Of a DNA stretch of 64,000 nt, positions 1 to 8,347 are shown piece after piece. The notes beneath the pieces were generated by a model, which worked only from the letters and a program-made list of their open reading frames with translations, had not been told where the DNA came from and ran no database searches. This DNA comes from Sediminivirga luteola (GTDB taxonomy: Bacteria; Actinomycetota; Actinomycetes; Actinomycetales; Brevibacteriaceae), in assembly GCF_014639315.1 (NCBI RefSeq), contig NZ_BMFY01000005.1, positions 1 to 64,000 on the forward strand, read 5' to 3'. Every line of letters starts with the position of its first letter. Position 1 is the first letter of the stretch. A program made the position numbers and the translations under genes.

Positions 1-1010
1 GCGACTTTGTCGCGGTGGGCGGCGGTGATCAGGGGTCCGAGGTCGGGCTCATGCTTGTTGGTGCCGTCACCGATCCGTAGTTGTTGGATGCGGTCTTTGA
101 TTTTCGCGGTGAGGTCATCGGCGATGGTCTCCACGGCGAGGATGACGGAGATGGCCATGCAGCGTTCTCCGGCGGAGCCGTAGCCGGCGTTGATGGCTTG
201 GTCGGCGGCGTGGTCGAGGTCGGCGTCGGGCAGGACGAGCATGTGGTTTTTCGCTCCGCCGAGGGCTTGGACGCGTTTGCCGGTTTTGGCGGCGGTTTCG
301 TAGATGTATTTGGCGATGGGGGTGGATCCGACGAAGGAGATCGACTGCACGACGGGGGAGTTCAGGAGGCCGTCGACGGCGGTTTTGTCGCCGTGGAGGA
401 CGTTGAAGACTCCGTCGGGTAGGCCGGCTTCTTTCCATAGGGCGGCGAGCCAGTTCGCGGCGGAGGGGTCTTTCTCGCTGGGTTTGAGGATGACGGTGTT
501 TCCGGCGGCGATGGCCAGGGGGAAGAACCACATGGGGACCATGGCGGGGAAGTTGAAGGGGGAGATGATCCCGACGACGCCGAGGGGTTGTTTGAGGGAG
601 TGGACGTCGATGCCGGTGGAGGCGTTGATGGTGTGGTCGCCTTTGAGGAAGTGGGGGAACCCGCAGGCGAGGTCGACGATTTCTAGGCCGCGGCCGATTT
701 CTCCTGCAGCGTCTGAGAGGACTTTGCCGTGTTCGTGGGTGATGATGTGGGCGAGTTCGTTTTTGCGGGTGGTGAGGAGTTCGCGGAAGCGGAAGATGAT
801 GGCTTGGCGTCGGGCCAGGGAGGTGTCGCGCCAGGTGGGGAACGCGGTGGCGGCGGCGGTGATGGCGGTGTTGATGTCGCTTTCGGTGGCGAGGGTGACG
901 TTGCGGGTGTGTTCGCCGGTGGCGGGGTTGTAGACGGGTGCGGTGTTGGTGCCGGTGGTGTGGTGTTCGGTTCCGTTGATCCAGTGCGGGATGAGCGGCA
1001 AATCAGACAT
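1..1010 (-). CDS. mmsA: CoA-acylating methylmalonate-semialdehyde dehydrogenase (3' end beyond window)
   Basis: Oxidises methylmalonate or malonate semialdehyde to propionyl- or acetyl-CoA with NAD in valine, myo-inositol or beta-alanine breakdown. The first 336 codons of a usual ~500 are present; the gene runs off the left edge. The N-terminus starts MSDLPLIPHWINGTE; a SPFNFPAMVPMWFFP segment and the catalytic GERCMAIS motif (Cys near residue 284) are diagnostic of the MMSDH/IolA branch of aldehyde dehydrogenases. AAAGG lies 7 nt before the ATG. It stands apart from the GntR gene behind it. Codons lean strongly to C- and A-ending triplets (GAA, AAA, CAA), unlike the GAG/CAG/AAG preference of neighbours. 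The family call is firm; the substrate is inferred. Confidence 0.93.
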   Translation of the reverse strand, partial: MSDLPLIPHWINGTEHHTTGTNTAPVYNPATGEHTRNVTLATESDINTAITAAATAFPTWRDTSLARRQAIIFRFRELLTTRKNELAHIITHEHGKVLSDAAGEIGRGLEIVDLACGFPHFLKGDHTINASTGIDVHSLKQPLGVVGIISPFNFPAMVPMWFFPLAIAAGNTVILKPSEKDPSAANWLAALWKEAGLPDGVFNVLHGDKTAVDGLLNSPVVQSISFVGSTPIAKYIYETAAKTGKRVQALGGAKNHMLVLPDADLDHAADQAINAGYGSAGERCMAISVILAVETIADDLTAKIKDRIQQLRIGDGTNKHEPDLGPLITAAHRDKV

Positions 1011-1141
1011 GAGAGGCCTTTCTCGTCGATGTGTGCCCCTCATGCTAGGAAGCTCACGGCCCGAAGATAACCCGACATGTGTCCACCGGCCACGCCGGAA
1101 TGCTCCATCTGGCTAGCCGGCGGAGGAGTGAGGGTCGCCGA

Positions 1142-1795
1142 TCAGGCCGGGTCGCGCCCGGCGGCCATGCTCTGCTGAAGCCGTTCCTTGGCGCCGACCA
1201 GATGCGTGGTGAGGAGGGCTCGCCAGGCGTCGTCGTCGCCGGAGTCCTTGATGGCGTGGAAGATGCGGTCGTGATCCTCGGCAGCGTTCTGCAGGTCGTC
1301 GGCGGGGTGCGGATTGATCTCCGCGAGGGCCGCCAGCGTCGGCTCGAACAGCGTCCACATCGTGCGCAGCCGTTTGCCTCCGCCGGCCTGGTAGAAGAAG
1401 CTGTGGAATCGCAGGTCCCACTGCGCGAAGCGTGACTGCGAGTTCTCCGCGGCGGCATCGTGCAGGCCGGCGACGATCCGCTCCAGCTCAGACCAGTCCG
1501 CCGCCTTCGCCCGGGCGCGCTCCACGGCGAGCGTCTCCAGAGCGAGCCGGAGCATGTACAGCTCGTCGATGTCCTCGGCGGTCACCTCCGACACCCGGTA
1601 GCCCTGGCGGACGGAGTCGGCGAGGCCGTCGACCTCGAGCTGTTTCAGGGCTTCGCGCACGGGGCCGCGGCTGACGTCGTAGCGTTCGGCCAGCACGTGC
1701 TCGACCAAGTGATGGCCGGGTTCCAGCTCCCCGCCGAGAATCTTCCGCCGAAGGTCCCGGGCCAGCTGGTCCCCCAGTCGTTCCTGCCGGATCAT
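1142..1795 (-). CDS. GntR/FadR-family regulator with FCD domain
   Basis: Probable repressor of the divergent TRAP operon. A winged helix-turn-helix occupies about residues 5-70 (SRGPVREALKQLEVDGL recognition region), followed by an all-helical FCD ligand domain with the usual metal-site residues (D-x3-H in WDLRFHSFF, then histidines in EDHDRIFHAI and TTHL). I chose the ATG at 1795 because AGGAAG lies 6 nt upstream; an in-frame GTG at 1810 is the alternative. The length of 217 aa is normal. The 14-bp perfect palindrome in the space before the transporter genes is its likely operator. Ligands of FCD regulators are usually the carboxylic acid or sugar acid consumed by the adjacent pathway. Confidence 0.93.
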   Translation of the reverse strand: MIRQERLGDQLARDLRRKILGGELEPGHHLVEHVLAERYDVSRGPVREALKQLEVDGLADSVRQGYRVSEVTAEDIDELYMLRLALETLAVERARAKAADWSELERIVAGLHDAAAENSQSRFAQWDLRFHSFFYQAGGGKRLRTMWTLFEPTLAALAEINPHPADDLQNAAEDHDRIFHAIKDSGDDDAWRALLTTHLVGAKERLQQSMAAGRDPA

Positions 1796-1878
1796 TCCCC
1801 TCTTCCTCACGTCTGCGTGCGCTCTGCTGCTCCGGGGCTCTTGACGGCGTTCCGGGGAGCTGCTTCACTGTACCAAGC

Positions 1879-1900
1879 GGATAACGGTTAACCGTTTACC
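1879..1900. promoter_or_regulatory. Probable GntR operator palindrome
   Basis: The core AACGGTTAACCGTT (1883-1896) is a perfect 14-bp palindrome; extending to 22 bp leaves only the third and fourth pairs from each end unmatched. It lies between the GntR gene and the TRAP operon, 48 bp before dctP, where a FadR-type dimer would control both. Assignment to this regulator is inference from position. Confidence 0.7.
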
Positions 1901-1947
1901 GTCATCCGCGTGGACAGTGTCGTCTACTTTCCGAAACGAGGCTCTCA

Positions 1948-2994
1948 ATGGCGAGCGTGGCACAGAGAGGCGCGCGGCCCAGCCGCCGCAGCGTGCTGTC
2001 GGCTCTCGGCATCGGCGCCGGCTTCATGACGTTGAGCGGATGCGGGGCGCTGGGCGCCGATGGCGCAGAGTTCAGCATCACCGCCGGGCATGCCACGAGC
2101 ACCGACCATTTCCATCACAGGTCCTTCCTGAAGTTCAAGGAACTCGTCGAAGAGCGCTCCTCGGGACGGATCGCGGTCAGCGTCTACCCGAACGAGGTGT
2201 TCGGCGGGGACCGGGAGCTCATCGAAGCGGTCCAGCTCGGCAACCTCGAGCTCGCGGCGCCGTCCTCCTCCCCGCTGGCGGCGTTCGCGCCGGAGATGAA
2301 CGTCTGGGATCTTCCCTATCTGTTCGACGACCGGGACCACGCCTATCGCGTCCTCGACGGCGAGTACGGCACGCGCCTGCTCGACGATCTCACCAGGTTC
2401 CGGATCAAGGGGCTCGGATACTGGGAGAACGGCTTCCGCAACCTGACGACCAGCGGCCGCACGATCGAGAGCCCCGAGGATCTGCGGGGACTGAGCCTGC
2501 GCACCCTGGAGAACGCGGTCCAGATGCGGGCCTGGAACGCGACCGGCGCCAACCCGACGCCGATGGCGTTCGGGGAGGTCTACATCGGCCTGCAGCAGGG
2601 CACCATCGACGCCCAGGAGAACCCGCTGCCGCTCATCGAGTCGCAGCGGTTCTACGAGGTGCAGCGCGAACTGGTCATCTCCGAGCACGTCTACACGCCG
2701 ACGCCGCTGATCCTCAGCAGCACCTTCTTCGACCAGCTTCCCGCCGACCTCCAGGACGTCGTCGAGCAGGCTGGCGCAGACTCCGTGACGTACTGCCGCG
2801 AGCAGGCCGTGGTCGACAACGAACGGGCCCGGGAGACCATCGAGGCCGCCGGCGTGAACGTCAGCGAACTGGACGAGGAGACCAGGGGGGAACTCGGGGC
2901 CCTCATGCAGGAGGCCGCCGAGCCCTTCGTGCGCAGCATCGTCGGCGATGCCTCGGTGGATGAGCTGCTGGAGACCGTGGAGGCGGAACGATGA
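1948..2994 (+). CDS. dctP: TRAP transporter substrate-binding protein, DctP family
   Basis: Extracytoplasmic receptor that delivers a carboxylate, probably a sugar acid, to the TRAP permease. The N-terminus has a twin-arginine-like SRRSVLSALG followed by a lipobox ending LSGC near residue 30, so it is probably a Tat-exported lipoprotein. The family signature around FGEVYIGLQQGTIDAQENP holds the conserved Arg/Asn-containing carboxylate pocket. At 348 aa it is of normal size. It is the first gene of dctP-dctQ-dctM-aldolase-dehydrogenase; its stop overlaps the dctQ start by 4 bp (ATGA), implying translational coupling. The substrate is not readable from sequence; the downstream HpaI aldolase suggests a 2-keto-3-deoxy sugar acid precursor. 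Confidence 0.95.
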   Translation: MASVAQRGARPSRRSVLSALGIGAGFMTLSGCGALGADGAEFSITAGHATSTDHFHHRSFLKFKELVEERSSGRIAVSVYPNEVFGGDRELIEAVQLGNLELAAPSSSPLAAFAPEMNVWDLPYLFDDRDHAYRVLDGEYGTRLLDDLTRFRIKGLGYWENGFRNLTTSGRTIESPEDLRGLSLRTLENAVQMRAWNATGANPTPMAFGEVYIGLQQGTIDAQENPLPLIESQRFYEVQRELVISEHVYTPTPLILSSTFFDQLPADLQDVVEQAGADSVTYCREQAVVDNERARETIEAAGVNVSELDEETRGELGALMQEAAEPFVRSIVGDASVDELLETVEAER

Positions 2995-3530
2995 GCTCAC
3001 TCGAATACGCCGCCGGGGACCGAGCCCCCGCACGCAGCCGGCTGAGCGTGGAAGAGTACGTGATCGCCGGAGTGCTGGCGGTGATGGTCGGCATCCTGTT
3101 CCTGCAGGTGGTGGCCAGGTTCGTCTTCTCCGATTCGATCTCCTGGAGCGAGGAGCTCGCTAGGTACCTGTTCATCTGGCTCATCTTCATCGGCCTGGGC
3201 GCCGTCGTGCTGCGTGCCGAGCACGTCGCCATCGACGCGCTCGTGGTGCGTCTGCCGCAGGTCGCCCGCCGGGTGCTGGCCCAGCTGTGCCATCTGGTGA
3301 TGCTGGCGGTGAACATCGCGCTGGTGATCAAGGGCGTGGAACTCGCCTACATCATCGGCGATCTCGGGCAGACGTCACCGGCGCTCTCGCTCGACATGTG
3401 GGTGGTCTACACCGCGCTCCCGGCCGGGATGGCCGTCGCCAGCATCCGGACCGTGCAGAGCAGCATCCGCCTGTGGCGCGGCGCGGGGAGCCCCGCGTCC
3501 GGAGCCGAGCGGAACGAAGGAGGCCGCTGA
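2991..3530 (+). CDS. dctQ: TRAP transporter small permease, DctQ family
   Basis: Small four-helix membrane subunit of a TRAP uptake system. It is 179 aa with hydrophobic segments near residues 23-45 (YVIAGVLAVMVGILFLQVV), 58-78, 100-122 and 140-158, and the family feature SWSEELARYLFIWLIFIG after helix 1. The ATG lies in the 4-bp overlap with dctP. It ends two bases before the dctM start, so the three transporter genes are one translation block. Confidence 0.95.
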   Translation: MSSLEYAAGDRAPARSRLSVEEYVIAGVLAVMVGILFLQVVARFVFSDSISWSEELARYLFIWLIFIGLGAVVLRAEHVAIDALVVRLPQVARRVLAQLCHLVMLAVNIALVIKGVELAYIIGDLGQTSPALSLDMWVVYTALPAGMAVASIRTVQSSIRLWRGAGSPASGAERNEGGR

Positions 3531-3532
3531 CG

Positions 3533-4807
3533 ATGGAGATCCTCACCCTCACCGGCATCCTCGTGCTCGGTCTCCTGGCCGGGCTGCCGATCGCGTACTC
3601 ACTCCTGGCAGCCTGCCTGGTGACCATCCTGCTCTTCGACCCGGGTGTCTCCTTCGGCATGCTCACCCAGGCGATGACCACGGTCAACGATTCCTTCCCG
3701 ATCATGGCCGTGCCGTTCTTCATCCTCGCCGGCATGCTGATGGGCCGCGGCGGGATATCCCGCCGGCTGTTCTCCGTGGCGGTCTCGTTCGTCGGCCACC
3801 TGCCCGGTGGCATCGGGGTCGCGGCGGTGATCACGGCGATGTTCTTCTCCGCCATCTCCGGATCGGGCCCGGCGACGGTCGCGGCGGTCGGCGGCATCAT
3901 GATCCCGGAGATGATCAAGCTCGGGTACTCCCGGCGGTTCTCCGCGGCACTCATCGCCGCGGCAGGCACCATGGGCGTCGTCATCCCGCCCAGCATCCCG
4001 CTCGTCGTCTTCGGCGTCACGACCGGCACGAGCATCGGCGACCTCTTCCGGGCGGCCATCCTGCCGGGCGTCCTGATGGCGCTGGTCCTCATCCTGTGGG
4101 CGGTGTACTACGCCAGGAGCAAAGGCGTCGCCGGGGCGCAGAAGGCGTCCTGGCGCGAGCGCCTGGGCTCGCTCAACAGCGCCAAGGGCGCGCTGCTGCT
4201 GCCGGTGATCATCCTCGGCGGCATCTACGGCGGCGTGTTCACCCCGACGGAGGCCGCGGTGGTCTCGGTGGTGTACGGACTCGTCATCGCTGCCGTGTTC
4301 TACCGGGAGATGCCGCTGCGCGGCTACCTCGACTCCTTCGTCTCCGCCGCGATCACCACGAGCGCCCTGATGGTCATCGTCGCCGCGGCTGCCGTGTTCG
4401 GCAGGTTCCTGGCGGTGGCGCAGGTGCCGGAGATGATGCTGGCCTTCCTGACCGGGATCTCCACCAATATGGTGGTGATCGTCCTGCTCGTCGTGTTCAT
4501 GCTGATCCTGCTGGGGACCTTTATGGAGACCATCGCCGCGGTCACCATCACCGCGCCGATCCTGCTGCCGGTCCTGGAGGCCGTCGGCATGGACCCGGTC
4601 CACATCGGCGTGGTGATCATCATGGTGCTCGCGATCGGCTTCATCACGCCGCCGCTGGGGGTGAACCTGTTCATCGCCTCGCGTACCGCGAAGGTCTCCG
4701 CGGACGAAGCCGTCATGGCGGTGGTACCGGGCTTCACCCTCCTGGTCGCCGCGAGCCTGCTCGTCGCCTTCGTGCCCTTCCTGTCCATGGCCTTCATCAC
4801 AGGCTGA
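3533..4807 (+). CDS. dctM: TRAP transporter large permease, DctM family
   Basis: Ion-coupled transporting subunit of the TRAP system in the cytoplasmic membrane; 424 aa with about 12 hydrophobic segments. Family motifs are present: a long hydrophobic start (EILTLTGILVLGLLAGLPIA), the FFSAISGSGPATVAAVG segment and the VVIPPSIPLVVFG re-entrant segment. The ATG at 3533 follows GAAGGAGG at a good distance and sits 2 bp after the dctQ stop; longer upstream readings run through dctQ in another frame and are not real. The next gene starts 25 bp downstream. Confidence 0.95.
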   Translation: MEILTLTGILVLGLLAGLPIAYSLLAACLVTILLFDPGVSFGMLTQAMTTVNDSFPIMAVPFFILAGMLMGRGGISRRLFSVAVSFVGHLPGGIGVAAVITAMFFSAISGSGPATVAAVGGIMIPEMIKLGYSRRFSAALIAAAGTMGVVIPPSIPLVVFGVTTGTSIGDLFRAAILPGVLMALVLILWAVYYARSKGVAGAQKASWRERLGSLNSAKGALLLPVIILGGIYGGVFTPTEAAVVSVVYGLVIAAVFYREMPLRGYLDSFVSAAITTSALMVIVAAAAVFGRFLAVAQVPEMMLAFLTGISTNMVVIVLLVVFMLILLGTFMETIAAVTITAPILLPVLEAVGMDPVHIGVVIIMVLAIGFITPPLGVNLFIASRTAKVSADEAVMAVVPGFTLLVAASLLVAFVPFLSMAFITG

Positions 4808-4832
4808 ATCCACCTTCAAGAGAGGACCCGTC

Positions 4833-5660
4833 ATGCCCCACACGACTGCCGCGCCGTTGGAACGGCTGCGCTCCGGCGACACCGTTCACGGGATGTGGAT
4901 GATGTCCAGCAGCGCCGATCTGGCGAGGATCTCCTCGTCCCTCGGCTACGACTACGTCTGCCTGGACATGCAGCATGGCCTGGCGCGGGCCGAGCACATC
5001 ATGCCGTTGTCCGACGCCGTCCGCGCCGGCGGCGATGCGATGGTGGTCGCGCGGGTGCCGGACAACCGCTTCACCGAGATCGGCATGCTCGCCGATGCGG
5101 GCGTGGACGCGATCATCGTGCCCTTGGTCTCCTCCGCGGCGGAGGCCCGTGCCGCGGCGGAGGCGCTGGACTATCCGCCGCGGGGGCGCCGCTCCTGGGG
5201 GCCGACGAACGCGCTCATGCTGGGACACGACCCCGCGCCCGAGCGTGCCGGTGCGCCGCTGCTGTTCGTCATGATCGAGAACACCGCCGGCCTGTCCGAG
5301 GTGGCCGAGATCTGCCGCGTGGACGGCGTGGACGGGGTGTACATCGGTCCCTCGGACCTCGCGCTGTCCCTTGGTTCCCTCCCGGGGCCCGAGGAACCCG
5401 CGACCACGGAGGCCATCGCGACCATCCTGGCGACCGCCCAGGAGGCCGGCGTGATCCCGGGCATTCACTGCGGCACCGGCGAGGAGGCCGCGGCCCGGCG
5501 CGCCCAGGGGTTCCGGTTCATCACCTCGTCCAGCGACATCGGCGCGGCCCGTGCCGCCTACGCCGCGGACCTGGCGGAGGCGGCCGGGGGCGTGGCGCAG
5601 GTTCCTGGCGGCGCTGCGCAGGTTCTTGGCGGCGCCGCGCAGGGAGGGGTGCGGTACTGA
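4833..5660 (+). CDS. HpcH/HpaI-family class II aldolase with a C-terminal 7-residue repeat
   Basis: Metal-dependent pyruvate aldolase that splits 2-keto-3-deoxy acids (types: 4-hydroxy-2-oxovalerate/heptanedioate or 2-keto-3-deoxyrhamnonate aldolase). The fold markers are LDMQHG, ARVPDN, the metal-ligand Glu in FVMIENTAG and the GVYIGPSDLALSLG block. At 275 aa it is slightly long because the last ~25 residues are three copies of GG(V/A)AQV(P/L), encoded by a 21-bp tandem repeat. The start follows AGAGAGG. The stop codon overlaps the ATG of the dehydrogenase gene by one base. Substrate inference: a 2-keto-3-deoxy derivative of whatever the TRAP system imports. Confidence 0.9.
   Translation: MPHTTAAPLERLRSGDTVHGMWMMSSSADLARISSSLGYDYVCLDMQHGLARAEHIMPLSDAVRAGGDAMVVARVPDNRFTEIGMLADAGVDAIIVPLVSSAAEARAAAEALDYPPRGRRSWGPTNALMLGHDPAPERAGAPLLFVMIENTAGLSEVAEICRVDGVDGVYIGPSDLALSLGSLPGPEEPATTEAIATILATAQEAGVIPGIHCGTGEEAAARRAQGFRFITSSSDIGAARAAYAADLAEAAGGVAQVPGGAAQVLGGAAQGGVRY
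5589..5651. repeat. 21-bp tandem repeat, 3 copies, inside aldolase 3' end
   Basis: Three in-frame 21-bp units (5589, 5610, 5631) encode GGVAQVP, GGAAQVL and GGAAQGG. They extend the aldolase beyond its catalytic fold, so they look like a late local expansion. Confidence 0.9.
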
Positions 5661-6622
5661 TGCCGAAGGTCGTCATCACCGATCATGAGTTCCCCCACCT
5701 GGAAGCCGAGGAGAAGGCGGCGGCGGAGGCCGGGGCGGAGCTCGTCGTGGACCAGGTGACGGATGAGGCCTCCGTCATCGCCCTCACGCGGGGCGCCGAT
5801 GTGGTCATGCTCTGCTACGCGCCGATCACAGAGGCGGTGCTGGCGGGGCTGAACCCGGGTGCCGTCGTGATCCGTTACGGCATCGGCTACGACACCATCG
5901 ACGTGGAGGCGGCGACCCGGCTGGGCGTGCGCGTGTGCAACGTCCCCGATTACGGCGCCGCCACTGTCGCGGACCACACGGTCATGCTGATGCTCAGCGT
6001 GCTCCGCCGGGTCACCGAGTTCGATGCAGCCATCCGGCAGGCACCGGACGGCTGGGCCGTCGCGGCCCGCTCGGCTTCCATCCCCGCGCTCAGCGACATC
6101 ACGGTCGGCCTGGTCGGCACCGGCCAGATCGGCCGGCTCGTGGCCGCGCGCGTGCAGGCGTTCGGGTCCCGGGTGGTCGCCCATGACCCTTACGCCGATG
6201 CCGGGGTGCTCGCGGGCGAGGGCATCCGGCTGGCGCCGCTGGCGGAGGTGCTGGAGAGCGCGGACGTGCTCTCGCTGCACGCGCCGCTCAACGCCTCGAC
6301 GCATCACCTGCTGGATGCCGAGGCCCTCCGGCGGACGAAGCCCGGGACGATCGTGGTCAATACCGCTCGCGGCGGGCTGATGGACACGCGGGCCGCTGCT
6401 GAGCTGGTCACGGAGGGGCATCTGGGCGGGCTCGGACTGGATGTCTTCGAGACGGAACCGCTGGAAGCCGGTCATCCGCTGCGGACCGCGCCGAGGACTC
6501 TGCTGACGCCGCACGCGGCCTTCTATTCGGAGCGTTCGCTGATCAACCTCCAGCAGTATGCTGCTGACGAGATGAAGCGGGCGTGCCTGGGCGAGACGCT
6601 GCGATGCCAGGTCAACCGGTAG
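5660..6622 (+). CDS. D-isomer-specific 2-hydroxyacid dehydrogenase
   Basis: NAD(P)-dependent oxidoreductase of the D-3-phosphoglycerate/D-lactate dehydrogenase superfamily, related to the CtBP-like branch; 320 aa. A Rossmann motif GLVGTGQIGRLVAARVQAFG begins near residue 150, the conserved TARGG and GGLGLDVFETEPL follow, and the catalytic His sits in LTPHAAFYS. The ATG at 5660 shares a base with the aldolase stop. Probable role is oxidation or reduction of a hydroxy/keto acid in the TRAP-linked pathway. The usual family length and intact motifs argue for an active enzyme; biosynthetic SerA is unlikely because the C-terminal regulatory domains are absent. Confidence 0.9.
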   Translation: MPKVVITDHEFPHLEAEEKAAAEAGAELVVDQVTDEASVIALTRGADVVMLCYAPITEAVLAGLNPGAVVIRYGIGYDTIDVEAATRLGVRVCNVPDYGAATVADHTVMLMLSVLRRVTEFDAAIRQAPDGWAVAARSASIPALSDITVGLVGTGQIGRLVAARVQAFGSRVVAHDPYADAGVLAGEGIRLAPLAEVLESADVLSLHAPLNASTHHLLDAEALRRTKPGTIVVNTARGGLMDTRAAAELVTEGHLGGLGLDVFETEPLEAGHPLRTAPRTLLTPHAAFYSERSLINLQQYAADEMKRACLGETLRCQVNR

Positions 6623-6657
6623 CGAGGCGGGTTGCCGGCGGAGCTGGGGCGCGCCGT

Positions 6658-6960
6658 TCCCGTAGCGGAGATATCGCTCCCGCGGTGGAGACGGGGAAGT
6701 GCGTCCCCGTTGCGGAGCCGGGGGTGCGTCTCCATCGCGGAATCGGAGGACGCCTCCCCGTCGTGAAGTTGCAGGAATGCGTCCCCGCTGCGGAGACAGA
6801 GAAGACGGCGTCGGAGGGGCGCGTCGCCACTGCGGAGCCAGTGGAGCGCGTTCCCGCTGTGGCGCCGGGGGCGCTTGGCTCTATCGCGGTGCCGGGGAAA
6901 CGGGTCCCTGCTGCGGAGTGGGCGGAACGCGTTTCTACTGTGGAGGCAGAGGATACAGAG
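6658..6960. repeat. 27-bp degenerate tandem repeat filling the gap before the kinase gene
   Basis: The 354-bp space between the dehydrogenase and the kinase is almost wholly a degenerate minisatellite. About 11 units carry a GCGGAG/GTGGAG block preceded by CGTCCCCGCT-like sequence; block starts are at 6665, 6685, 6712, 6737, 6763, 6790, 6832, 6859, 6886, 6913 and 6940, so most are exactly 27 bp apart. Since 27 is nine codons, one frame stays open (6583-7050) with VPAAE-type peptide repeats, but it has no ribosome site and runs into the kinase in the wrong frame. Confidence 0.85.
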
Positions 6961-6976
6961 AAGGAAGGGGAATCAG

Positions 6977-8131
6977 GTGACGCTGCTGGTGTTCGGGTCG
7001 ATCAACGCCGATGTCACCGTGCGAGTCCCCGAGTTCCCCGCTCCCGGTGAGACCATCGCCGGATCGGAGCTGGAGACGGCTACCGGGGGCAAAAGCGCGA
7101 ATCAGGCGGTGGCGGCGGCGCTCGCGGGCGTCCAGACCGTGTTCATCGGGCGCACCGGCGCCGATGCCCCGGGCAGGGCGGCTCGCCAGGCGCTCGCCGC
7201 AGAGGGCGTGGATGTTTCCGCGATGGTCGAAGGCAGTCGTCCCACTGGCACCGCGCTGATCACGGTCCGGCAGGACGGGGAGAACACCATCGTGATCGCA
7301 CCGGGCGCCAATGCCCAGCTGGGCGCCGATGACTGCCCGCCTGAGCTGCTGGAACGCGCTGAGTGGGTATTGCTCGGGCTGGAGGTGCCGCTGGGGGAGG
7401 TCGCCGAACTCGCCCGGCGGGCTCGCGCCGCCGGAGCCCGGGTGGCGCTCAATCTCTCACCCGTGCCGGCGCAGCCGTTCCCGCTGGATGATGTGGATCT
7501 GGTGATCGTCAACGAGCACGAAGCGGCGCTGTTGCTGGCGTCGGCGGCTGGCACATCGGGCTCAGTCGGTGCGAGCGGGGGGAGCGAGGCGCGTGATGCG
7601 TCGGACTGCGCCAGCAGGTCCGGGGTGATCGGTGCGTCGGACGCGGCCGGTACAAACGGCGCGAGTGGGGTGCCTGGGGTGACCGGCGCGAGCGGGGTGC
7701 CTGGGGTGAGCGGAGTGCCTGGGGTGACTGGCGCGAGTGGGACAACCGGGACAACGGTCCCGAAGAGGGCGGACGGCGGCGCCGGGACTGCGCGCAGTGC
7801 GCGGTCGGACGACGTTGGACGGTCCTCCGAGCGGGCCGCCGCGATGTCTTCCGAGGCGCGAGCACTGGGCGTGAGCACGCTCGTCGTGACGAGTGGTGCT
7901 GAGGGAGCGGTGATCGTCCAGGAATCCGGGGAACGTGGCCACGTCCCGGCTGTTGCCGTCGAGGTCGTCGATACGACGGGTTGCGGGGACGCTTTCGCGG
8001 GCGTGCTGGTGGGGCGCCTGGCTGAGGGTGACGACCTGATCCGGGCAGCCGAGCAGGCCAGCCGATTCGCGGCCCATGCCGCTACCGGTGCCGGGGCGCA
8101 GTCGTCCTATCCGCGGGACTTCCAGGTGTGA
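6977..8131 (+). CDS. Ribokinase-family (PfkB) sugar kinase with a collagen-like insertion
   Basis: ATP-dependent kinase of ribose or a related sugar or sugar acid. PfkB signatures: N-terminal FGSINADVTVRVPEFPAPGE, TGGKSANQAVAAALAG, and the C-terminal DTTGCGDAFAGVL with catalytic Asp and anion hole. The GTG at 6977 follows GGAAGGGG. The enzyme is 384 aa against the usual ~300: about 100 extra residues (roughly 190-295) split the sugar-binding and ATP-binding parts, with Gly-X-Y triplets at its centre (residues ~216-260). The insertion falls after VNEHEAALLLA, before ALGVSTLVVTSGAEGA, at a surface loop. Activity is plausible since both motif sets are intact. Upstream and downstream flanks are tandem repeats. 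Confidence 0.88.
   Translation: MTLLVFGSINADVTVRVPEFPAPGETIAGSELETATGGKSANQAVAAALAGVQTVFIGRTGADAPGRAARQALAAEGVDVSAMVEGSRPTGTALITVRQDGENTIVIAPGANAQLGADDCPPELLERAEWVLLGLEVPLGEVAELARRARAAGARVALNLSPVPAQPFPLDDVDLVIVNEHEAALLLASAAGTSGSVGASGGSEARDASDCASRSGVIGASDAAGTNGASGVPGVTGASGVPGVSGVPGVTGASGTTGTTVPKRADGGAGTARSARSDDVGRSSERAAAMSSEARALGVSTLVVTSGAEGAVIVQESGERGHVPAVAVEVVDTTGCGDAFAGVLVGRLAEGDDLIRAAEQASRFAAHAATGAGAQSSYPRDFQV
7622..7758. repeat. Gly-X-Y (collagen-like) repeat inside the kinase gene
   Basis: About 15 consecutive triplets such as GVP-GVT-GAS-GVP-GVS run through the kinase insertion with one interruption (DAA). The DNA alternates units close to GGGGTGCCTGGGGTGA and GCGCGAGT, a sign of slippage-type growth rather than a recruited domain. 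Confidence 0.85.
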
Positions 8132-8288
8132 AACCTGTGGTCCCTCGGCCGCGAAACCTGGTGGGTGCGGAGCGTGAAGTCTGCGGGAGTCTGGATGCGA
8201 AACTTGCTGGATCTCGGATGCGAGGTCCGCGGGGTTCCGGGCGTGGTGTCTGCGTGATTCCCGGCGTGGGTCTGCTCGTGGACGCCCC
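8128..8288. repeat. 23-bp tandem repeat, 7 copies, after the kinase gene
   Basis: Units beginning G(C/T)GAAACCTG-like start at 8128, 8151, 8174, 8197, 8220, 8243 and 8266, a strict 23-bp spacing. The first unit overlaps the kinase stop codon. The unit is unrelated to the 27-bp repeat on the other side of the same gene. No gene is seen in the 8132-8347 space. Confidence 0.9.
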
Positions 8289-8347
8289 TATGTGACGGCC
8301 TGGGTCTGAGCGGCGGGCGCTCAGGAAATGGCTGCGTCGATGCCCGT

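Noticed and set aside
304-1070. Plus-strand open frames (209 and 113 codons) at the left edge
   Set aside because: Antisense to mmsA, whose minus-strand protein has the full MMSDH active-site motif.
6583-7050. 155-codon open frame with VPAAE-like peptide repeats between the dehydrogenase and kinase genes
   Set aside because: It is open only because the 27-bp repeat is a multiple of three; it has no ribosome site, overlaps both real genes in other frames and matches no family.
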